The notes under the pieces were generated by a model that did no database searches, was not told the origin of the DNA, and saw nothing but the letters and a program-made list of their open reading frames with translations. Positions 27,096 to 32,335 of a DNA stretch of 32,335 bases are shown here, piece after piece (position 1 is the stretch's first letter; every line of letters starts with the position of its first letter). The translations under genes and the position numbers were made by a program. Location: assembly GCA_022394775.1 (NCBI GenBank), contig JAGFCB010000235.1:1-32335 (forward strand), given 5' to 3'. Source of the DNA: Candidatus Poribacteria bacterium. Lineage in GTDB: Bacteria > Poribacteria > WGA-4E > WGA-3G.

Positions 27096-28139
27096 TTATA
27101 TCGGCACTTGAACATCGAAACGCGCTGCAGCTTCAACGAGGCGGTCCCACGTCGGCTCCTCAATCGGTATACCGTCTCGCAGGCGTTTCTCGCGGCTCCG
27201 CTCCTCAAATTCTCCGGGAACATACACTTCGTCAACACCGGGCAACCGAGCGGATGACTTCACCCATTCTACGAGATACGCGATCTCCTGTTCATAGTCC
27301 GCTAAGTCGATGAAATCCTCTATTTTGATCGCGAACATCACAATGCCACTGGCACCCCGTGTCGGTTGCTCACGGCTACATCCCGCCCAAGAAAGCCCAC
27401 CAGCGATGGCATCTATCATCACACCAAGCCCAAACCCTTTGTGCCCAAATTGAGAACCACCGAGCGGCATAACAGCGGTGTCTTGCGGACGTTCGCGAAA
27501 TGCGTTCGGATCCGTGACCGGGTTGCCTTCCGCATCTATCATCCACCCTTCTGGTATAGATTCGCCGCGCGCTGTCTGGACGAGCAGCTTCCCGCCCGCG
27601 ACCACGCTGAGCGTCATATCAAGAAGGAGCGGGTCACCACCTTGACGTGGTACTGAAATCGCAATCGGATTCGGAGGCAGCCTACGAGAGGTGCCGCCGT
27701 GTGGATGCATAAATCGTCCACCCCCGTTGAGCAAGACGATCCCGATCATACCCGCACGTGCCGCAATTGGTGGATATTCGCCCATCCTACCTGCGTGTCC
27801 ACATCGGTGTAAGCCGACCGCGCCGATGGTGCAAGTCTGTGCTTTTTCGACTGCCATCTCCATCGCTTTCCGTGCGGCGACCATACCGAGCGCGCCGTTG
27901 GCATTGATGACGGTAGCAGCACCGCTCTCTCTGACGATTTCCATTTTGTCTGTAGCGGGTCCGCCTGCCATGCCGCCGATATAGTTCGGCGCATTGATGA
28001 CACCGTGTGAATCATGGCCTGCGAGGTTAGAATCAACAACATGATCGCTGACAATACGAGCATCTTCTTCTGTGCCACCCGCACCGCGATATATATCATA
28101 TACAAACGCTCTCAAAACATCATGAGATATTGTTGGCAT
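27096..28139 (-). CDS. Malate/L-lactate dehydrogenase (Ldh2) family oxidoreductase
   Basis: 347 residues. This family, unrelated to classical LDH, oxidises or reduces 2-hydroxyacids or related compounds (malate, lactate, ureidoglycolate, sulfolactate) with NAD(P). The N-terminus reads ISHDVLRAFVYDIYRGAGGTEEDA, in part YRGAGGTEEDA. It is followed by the signature SNLAGHDSHGV with candidate catalytic histidines H42/H45, then GLHRCGHAGRMGEYPPIAA, the glycine-rich NPIAISVPRQGGDPLLLDM in parts, and GHKGFGLGVMIDAIAGGLSWAG in parts. GGAGGG precedes the ATG. It follows the PhyH gene by 39 bases and appears to be the last gene of the operon that starts with the methyltransferase. The actual substrate is not deducible. 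Confidence 0.92.
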   Translation of the reverse strand: MPTISHDVLRAFVYDIYRGAGGTEEDARIVSDHVVDSNLAGHDSHGVINAPNYIGGMAGGPATDKMEIVRESGAATVINANGALGMVAARKAMEMAVEKAQTCTIGAVGLHRCGHAGRMGEYPPIAARAGMIGIVLLNGGGRFMHPHGGTSRRLPPNPIAISVPRQGGDPLLLDMTLSVVAGGKLLVQTARGESIPEGWMIDAEGNPVTDPNAFRERPQDTAVMPLGGSQFGHKGFGLGVMIDAIAGGLSWAGCSREQPTRGASGIVMFAIKIEDFIDLADYEQEIAYLVEWVKSSARLPGVDEVYVPGEFEERSREKRLRDGIPIEEPTWDRLVEAAARFDVQVPI

Positions 28140-28178
28140 AAAAGCCCTCCAAAAAATAAGATTCAGAATTAAAAGCCA

Positions 28179-28991
28179 CTACGCCTGACGAAATCCCTCG
28201 TCCGTACGATGAAAATTCTGCCCGTGGTCGGGATGACGGAATGGGATATTTCTGCCCAGCAGCTGCTTAAGTACATCGCTTTCGCCTGCAAGTTCGTCGT
28301 CGGTCAACTGCCGCGGCATATCCTCTTGCGGATAGATAACGGATCGGTTATACATGCCGAGCAACCCGACGCGCGGTTTATCCGTTTGATTTGACCGTGA
28401 TTGGTGCCAGATCGCACCGTTTGTGAACATAATAGAGCCTTTCGGTGCGACAGCGACGCTGCTTTCGAGTCCTTCTGCTTCTCCTAATTCGGGGCGGCGG
28501 AGCGTTTTGTGTGAACCTGCGATGCACGCCGTTGCGCCGTTCTCTTCTGTGAAATCGTCTAACATCCAGACTGTCTGTCCGGTTAGCGAACCCGATGGGA
28601 AAGGAGATTGCATCGCCCAATACGGGTAGTCTATATGCCAACCACCATCGGGTGCACCGGGTCCGACGATATTCGCCGTAAACGTGGAGGCGATGACATC
28701 TTCACCGAGCATCCGTTTCCATACCGCTACCACTGTCGGATGCTGAATGAAATAGCGGAAGATCGGGGATTTCCCGACGATTGCCCAGACGCGTCGAATT
28801 TTACCGTCGCCGTAACTGTGATCAAATCCGTTTTCGATGTCCTCTTCGACCAATTTCCAGAGCACCTCGCGCGCTTCATCCGCTTCTTCCTCGGTAATAA
28901 CATTTTCAATAATGTGGAAACCGACTTCGCGGAGGTCGTGTTCAACGATATCAAGTCTTTCTGAATCTAACGATGATTTGATTTGTAGCAT
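28179..28991 (-). CDS. PhyH-family Fe(II)/2-oxoglutarate dioxygenase, second paralogue
   Basis: 270 residues. The iron triad is complete: H119-I-D121 (GGWHIDYPYWA) and distal H196 (AIWHQSR). R207 (KPRVGLLGMYNRS) is a suitable 2-oxoglutarate anchor. The family blocks WMLDDFTEENGATACIAGSH and GSIMFTNGA are present. It would hydroxylate a small organic substrate in the cytoplasm. AGAGGTGA before the ATG fits. It lies 14 bases after the epimerase and 39 bases before the dehydrogenase on the same strand, so the three probably act in one catabolic or modification route (hydroxylation, NAD-dependent steps). Similarity to the two other PhyH proteins of the window is limited to the core motifs, so this is not a recent duplication. 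Confidence 0.92.
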   Translation of the reverse strand: MLQIKSSLDSERLDIVEHDLREVGFHIIENVITEEEADEAREVLWKLVEEDIENGFDHSYGDGKIRRVWAIVGKSPIFRYFIQHPTVVAVWKRMLGEDVIASTFTANIVGPGAPDGGWHIDYPYWAMQSPFPSGSLTGQTVWMLDDFTEENGATACIAGSHKTLRRPELGEAEGLESSVAVAPKGSIMFTNGAIWHQSRSNQTDKPRVGLLGMYNRSVIYPQEDMPRQLTDDELAGESDVLKQLLGRNIPFRHPDHGQNFHRTDEGFRQA

Positions 28992-29005
28992 ATTTCACCT
29001 CTACA

Positions 29006-30001
29006 CTACCCGATACGCGGTAGGTTGCGAACTGCCTCTATAACCTGATCTTCCAAATCGTCTGCGTCACTATCTGGGACCAGATCGTGTTTGTCCATCC
29101 AAGCGATGTTTTCCGCGACACTCTCTGTAACCGGGACTTGTGGACTGAATTCGGGTAACGCTGCTGCGAGTTTCTCGTGGCTGAAGATTTGTGTATGTCC
29201 GAAGTTGCCACGCAGTCCACTAAACCGTTCCGGTGACATCGCAATAAGCGTCTCTTGTGAAACATGCACGATCTCTATATCAACACCGAGTGCGTCTGCT
29301 GCAGCACGATGCCATTCGTCCCACGTTCGTGCCTGTGGGTGGACGATGTTGTATATCTCGCCGAAGCAGTAGTTAGCTCTACCGAGTATATCTGTAAACG
29401 CAAAACCTGCGTCGCGAGATGACAGGAACTGAAAATAATTTAATCCATCGCCCGCGGAGAGGATCGGTTTACCCTTCCGTAGCCGATCAATCCAACCACC
29501 ATCCCCGCCAACTTGACGAAGGAGATTCATCCCCGGTCCGTGCGTATACGATGGTTTGAAGATGGTTACAGGAAACCCGTCCTGTGCGTGTGCCTCTAAT
29601 AGGAGGTTATCTGCTGCGACTTTGCCGCGTCCGTAGCCTGATTCTCCTTGCAAGGGTGCGGTCTCTGGGAGGTTAATCCCGCTGAACGGCGGTCCGTAGG
29701 TCATCACCGTTGAGCAGTGGACGAAGTGTCCGACGCGTCCTTGACATGCGCGGAGTGCCGAGGCAGCATCGTCTGCGTTGAAACTAATCATATCGATGAC
29801 GGCATCCCATTCTTCCGCACCAACTTTGGCTTCAAAATCGTCGCGCTGTTGTCGGTCGCCGTGGATGATGCGGACATCTGATGGCGGTGGGTCTTTGTGT
29901 TGGCCGCGGTTGAATAGGACGACTTCATGGTTTCGGTGTTGCAACGCGGCAACAATCCCACGGCTAATGTTGCCCGTTCCACCGATGACTAAAACTTTCA
30001 T
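29006..30001 (-). CDS. NAD-dependent epimerase/dehydratase (extended SDR)
   Basis: 331 residues. The Rossmann motif is MKVLVIGGTGNISRGI with G7-G8-x-G10, then CSTVMTYG (96-103) and the catalytic pair Y123-x3-K127 (SGYGRGKVAADN). TIFKPSYTHGPG is the typical substrate-domain lead. Members act on nucleotide sugars or on other alcohols and ketones. AAAGGA lies upstream of the ATG. It is 16 bases after the small lipoprotein and 14 bases before the PhyH gene. One unusual point is that the glycine motif is GGTGNIS rather than GxxGxxG, seen in the branch containing plastid mRNA-binding relatives, so catalysis as a sugar epimerase is plausible but not certain. Confidence 0.92.
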   Translation of the reverse strand: MKVLVIGGTGNISRGIVAALQHRNHEVVLFNRGQHKDPPPSDVRIIHGDRQQRDDFEAKVGAEEWDAVIDMISFNADDAASALRACQGRVGHFVHCSTVMTYGPPFSGINLPETAPLQGESGYGRGKVAADNLLLEAHAQDGFPVTIFKPSYTHGPGMNLLRQVGGDGGWIDRLRKGKPILSAGDGLNYFQFLSSRDAGFAFTDILGRANYCFGEIYNIVHPQARTWDEWHRAAADALGVDIEIVHVSQETLIAMSPERFSGLRGNFGHTQIFSHEKLAAALPEFSPQVPVTESVAENIAWMDKHDLVPDSDADDLEDQVIEAVRNLPRIG

Positions 30002-30017
30002 AGGTTATTTCCTTTCT

Positions 30018-30317
30018 CTATTGGTTACTGGTAGACTTATATTTCCGCCGCGTAAGGGAAATGCCGCCGAAACCGCTGATAATAGCCATGTAAAAACCAA
30101 AGTCATACCACCATCCTGTGTTTTGGGGTTCATAGACACGGATATCTGAATTAAAAATCCCCCAGATCAGCGAGATGGGTGCGATCCACCCGTGCCAGAT
30201 ACCCCAGAAAAATCCTGCGGGTTCCTCGGAGGTATGCTTCCCATCGCCGGGTACGCATCCCGCAGAAGTCATAACGGTTATCAATAGAAGTGTGCAGACC
30301 AGTTTCTCGGTGTTCAT
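30018..30317 (-). CDS. Small lipoprotein with membrane segments
   Basis: 99 residues. The signal sequence ends with TSAGC, placing the lipidated cysteine at C21. Then come GFFWGIWHGWIAPISLIWGIF and, separately, GWWYDFGFYMAIISGFGG, two aromatic-rich hydrophobic segments, and a basic tail (TRRKYKS). This pattern, with W-H-G-x-I-A-P and Y-x-F-G-F, recurs in a widespread small family of unknown function as I recall it. GGAG precedes the ATG at 30317; a frame to 30344 lacks this. The start lies 4 bases after the methyltransferase stop, so the two are probably translationally coupled. Confidence 0.75.
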   Translation of the reverse strand: MNTEKLVCTLLLITVMTSAGCVPGDGKHTSEEPAGFFWGIWHGWIAPISLIWGIFNSDIRVYEPQNTGWWYDFGFYMAIISGFGGISLTRRKYKSTSNQ

Positions 30318-30321
30318 TTTT

Positions 30322-31302
30322 CTACTCCATATCAACAATAGCACGCGACAATGCCCAATCTAAACGTCGTCGGTAGTGCCCATCGCGGCGTATGCCTTTG
30401 AACGCCGTCAGAAAAACATCGTGGGTTTTCTCGCGAATTGTTGCTAAACGATTATTGAGCATATCTATGTCCACACGCCACGGTACGCCGATTTTTGTTA
30501 TTGAACGGCAATGAACACGGATTGGATAGTCGTTGAGTTCCGCTGGTGGACAAAAACGGATAGAGGCGGATACTGTATTATCTATAGCAATGAGTCCGAG
30601 GTTTCCGTCCGGGTCGTTGAAAACGATGTTACGGTTCGTGGAAGGTTGTGGAAGATGTCTGCGTAATTCATTAATTTCACCGAGAAGTTGATTGTTACGC
30701 CAGACCCTAACGTCTGATGTTGCGTGCGGTCCAAACAATGCGAGACCGACAGGATGTTCAGTGTCCTCAAACATAACTGAAACCCCCCTGCCCCCCTTAT
30801 CAGGGGGGTAATTTGTTTTATCCTGCGTTTGCGGGACTAAAGAGATGAAACCGTGCAATCGTTCCAGGAACAGTCCACTCCGAATGAACGCCTCTGGGAT
30901 GATTGCTGCGACCCACCCACAATGCGTCAGGCACTGCTCAAGTGCGTATTTGTAGAGATCGTCGTGACGGGTCGATTCTGGGAACGGTAAACCGCGACGC
31001 GTTGCAGAGTTACGCGCCAACCACGGTGGATTGGTAATACAGACATTGAACCCTTTCGGAAAGTCGGCAAGCGTGTCGCGTTGCACAACGCCTTTCGCAC
31101 CCGGTTCAATATCAAAAAGTGCCCACGCTCGACATCGCAAACTCGCCGCTTCAATCAACTGTGGAATGTCCTTAGCACCCGCAAACGGTTCTAAAGCTGC
31201 TTGTTGTTCTAAATTAGACGCTTTTGCCCATGTCTGGAACGGTTCCAGCTGGAACGGATTCCCGCGCGTGTAGTAGCGTCCGCTCGCTCGTTTTTCGTCC
31301 AT
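30322..31302 (-). CDS. N6-adenine-type DNA methyltransferase, apparently solitary
   Basis: 326 residues. The S-adenosylmethionine motif region LEPFAGAKDI (37-46) and the catalytic motif NPPW (91-94, in VCITNPPWLARNS) identify an amino-methyltransferase of the gamma-type/Eco57I-like group. GRYYTRGNPF near the N-terminus matches the YTP-like opening of such enzymes. The C-terminal half (about 185-326) would be the target-recognition part. There is no endonuclease, specificity or translocase gene nearby, and the next genes are metabolic, so this does not look like a restriction system. RNA as substrate cannot be excluded. Residues 165-174 (in YPPDKGGRGV) are encoded by a palindromic repeat. There is no ribosome site before ATG 31302, but a good promoter lies upstream. 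Confidence 0.85.
   Translation of the reverse strand: MDEKRASGRYYTRGNPFQLEPFQTWAKASNLEQQAALEPFAGAKDIPQLIEAASLRCRAWALFDIEPGAKGVVQRDTLADFPKGFNVCITNPPWLARNSATRRGLPFPESTRHDDLYKYALEQCLTHCGWVAAIIPEAFIRSGLFLERLHGFISLVPQTQDKTNYPPDKGGRGVSVMFEDTEHPVGLALFGPHATSDVRVWRNNQLLGEINELRRHLPQPSTNRNIVFNDPDGNLGLIAIDNTVSASIRFCPPAELNDYPIRVHCRSITKIGVPWRVDIDMLNNRLATIREKTHDVFLTAFKGIRRDGHYRRRLDWALSRAIVDME
30783..30808. repeat. C-run/G-run palindromic repeat, copy 2, inside the methyltransferase gene
   Basis: CCCCCCTG, then the hairpin CCCCCC-TTATCA-GGGGGG (30791-30808). The loop and the C-run, spacer, C-run, loop, G-run plan are identical to the copy at 25-50. The frame stays open through it on the minus strand and reads it as PPDKGGRG. 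Confidence 0.75.
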
Positions 31303-31387
31303 TTTTTAGTGTTTTTCTAATAGGTAGGTCTCTTTAGGAATGCCTGTTTTGTTGTATCCAAGGGAGATATTAACACACTATTTGATT

Positions 31388-31416
31388 AATATACGTCTAT
31401 TCACCCCAAAAGTCAA
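31388..31416 (-). promoter_or_regulatory. Sigma70 promoter of the methyltransferase operon
   Basis: Minus strand TTGACT, 17 bases, TATATT, giving a leader of about 80 bases. CTTGACTTTTG around the -35 is identical to the phoH promoter. It is divergent from the PhyH promoter at 31449-31477. Confidence 0.65.
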
Positions 31417-31448
31417 GTGGATTTTTCGTCAATTCAAAGCAAACACAA

Positions 31449-31477
31449 TTGACAACAGGACTCAAATTTGGTATTAT
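31449..31477 (+). promoter_or_regulatory. Sigma70 promoter of the third PhyH gene
   Basis: TTGACA, 17 bases, TATTAT: consensus -35 and near-consensus -10 at ideal spacing. The predicted start of transcription is about 50 bases before the ATG at 31533. Confidence 0.8.
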
Positions 31478-31532
31478 ATCTACAATATCCAATATCAACT
31501 TCTGACCTACTGAAAGGAAAGAGGACGCTTCG

Positions 31533-32335
31533 ATGCCAATTACGGATGCAATGCCGGAACTCAAACGGAAACTGCAGTTTTTTCCGGTTGAAAACGAGAA
31601 TCCATCAACGTTAACACGTACGCAAATCGAACACTTCAACGAAAACGGGTTTATTTCGCCGTTAGATGTCTTTTCTGACGCGGAGATTGCGGAACACCGC
31701 GCCTATTTCGACCAACTCATGGAGAAGGCATTCGCAGCAGGGATGAATAGCTACTCCATTAACGGATGGCATACCACTTGCACCGGTCTCCACGACCTTG
31801 TTACGGAAAAAAGAATTCTGGATTACGTGCAGGATTTGCTCGGTGAGACTTTAATCTGTTGGGGAACACACTACTTCTGTAAGATGCCGGGTGATGTGAA
31901 GCAGGTAAGCTGGCATCAAGATGCCTCCTACTGGCCCCTCTCGCCGAGCAAAACCGTCACCGTGTGGCTTGCTATTGATGATGCAGCGGTCGAAAACGGT
32001 GCGATGACCGTTATCCCGAAATCACATCTGCACGGACAAATCGCATTTGAACCCAGCGCAGCTGAGGAAAAGAATGTGCTGGGTCAGACGGTACATGGTG
32101 CAACAGAATACGGAGACGCGCCTTTTCCGTTTGAGATGAAAGCCGGACAGATGTCGTTGCATTCGGATCTATTATTACACGGTTCCGAACCGAACCCCTC
32201 AGATCGGCGGCGTTGTGGATTAACAATGCGGTTCGTACCGCCGGAGGTCCACGCTGCAAACGATTGGAACCAACGCGCGATTGTCGCCAGAGGCACCGAT
32301 CCCAACGGACATTGGGTTCACAATCCACGTCCAAC
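31533..32335 (+). CDS. PhyH-family dioxygenase, third paralogue (cut by window end)
   Basis: 267 complete codons are visible and no stop is reached, so the 3' end lies outside the window. The frame begins MPITDAMPELKRKLQFFPVE after AGAGGA at 8 bases. PhyH signs: QIEHFNENGFISP (31-43); the iron motif H128-Q-D130 in SWHQDASYWPLSP; WLAIDDAAVENGAMTVIPKSH, in parts; the distal H216 in LLLHGSEPN; and the arginine pair R226/R227 for 2-oxoglutarate. The triad is intact. The HSDLLLHGSxPN block is typical of the larger PhyH branch that includes ectoine hydroxylase-like and chlorinating-type annotations. It is transcribed away from the methyltransferase operon from its own strong promoter. Only a short tail of the protein is likely missing. 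Confidence 0.9.
   Translation, partial: MPITDAMPELKRKLQFFPVENENPSTLTRTQIEHFNENGFISPLDVFSDAEIAEHRAYFDQLMEKAFAAGMNSYSINGWHTTCTGLHDLVTEKRILDYVQDLLGETLICWGTHYFCKMPGDVKQVSWHQDASYWPLSPSKTVTVWLAIDDAAVENGAMTVIPKSHLHGQIAFEPSAAEEKNVLGQTVHGATEYGDAPFPFEMKAGQMSLHSDLLLHGSEPNPSDRRRCGLTMRFVPPEVHAANDWNQRAIVARGTDPNGHWVHNPRP

Noticed and set aside
30322..31302. Restriction-modification or defence island
   Set aside because: Only a lone methyltransferase is present; neighbours are metabolic genes with no nuclease, helicase, toxin or mobile element.

Overview
The window looks like a piece of a Gram-negative, environmental bacterial chromosome, most plausibly a Candidatus Poribacteria-type genome. The reasons are an outer-membrane gene set (TonB-dependent receptor, PorV-like protein, lipoproteins), three divergent phytanoyl-CoA-dioxygenase-family (PhyH) genes in 32 kb, a formylglycine sulfatase, a DgoD-like dehydratase, a giant HEAT-repeat protein, and many short GC-rich palindromes scattered between and inside genes. 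The taxonomic call is an inference from gene content. No phage, insertion sequence, CRISPR array or rRNA is visible.

Layout. 1-1.4 kb: a D-galactonate-dehydratase-like enolase-superfamily gene on the + strand, convergent with everything that follows. 1.4-9.6 kb (-): fused alpha-beta glycyl-tRNA synthetase, a 1282-residue HEAT-repeat lipoprotein, a NIPSNAP protein and a PhyH protein, closely spaced behind a promoter at 9606-9634. 9.6-17 kb (-): GT39-type membrane glycosyltransferase, a 997-residue exported protein with a type-IX-secretion-like C-terminal domain, a PorV-like outer-membrane protein and a sulfatase, again closely spaced. 17-18.1 kb: a small membrane protein and a 325-base gene-free stretch made of hairpin repeats. 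18.1-21.4 kb: TonB-dependent receptor plus a 60-residue protein. 21.6-25.6 kb (-): the housekeeping set phoH, ybeY and a CNNM/CorC-type gene, then tRNA-Pro(CGG) with a consensus promoter, and recO. 25.6-26.9 kb (-): two tandem paralogous lipoproteins. 27.1-31.3 kb (-): a likely five-gene operon of a solitary N6-adenine-type methyltransferase, small lipoprotein, NAD-dependent epimerase, PhyH dioxygenase and Ldh2-type dehydrogenase. 31.5 kb to the end (+): a divergently transcribed third PhyH gene cut by the window edge.

Taken together, the accessory genes point to oxidation, desulfation and dehydration of organic or carbohydrate substrates plus export and outer-membrane uptake, interleaved with core translation and repair genes. 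The most interesting signals are a PhyH protein whose HxD iron motif reads H-G-G (halogenase-like), a glycyl-tRNA synthetase whose inter-domain linker is built from a tandem palindromic repeat, and a second palindrome family found both intergenically and in frame inside the methyltransferase. I do not see a clear new defence or mobile system here.
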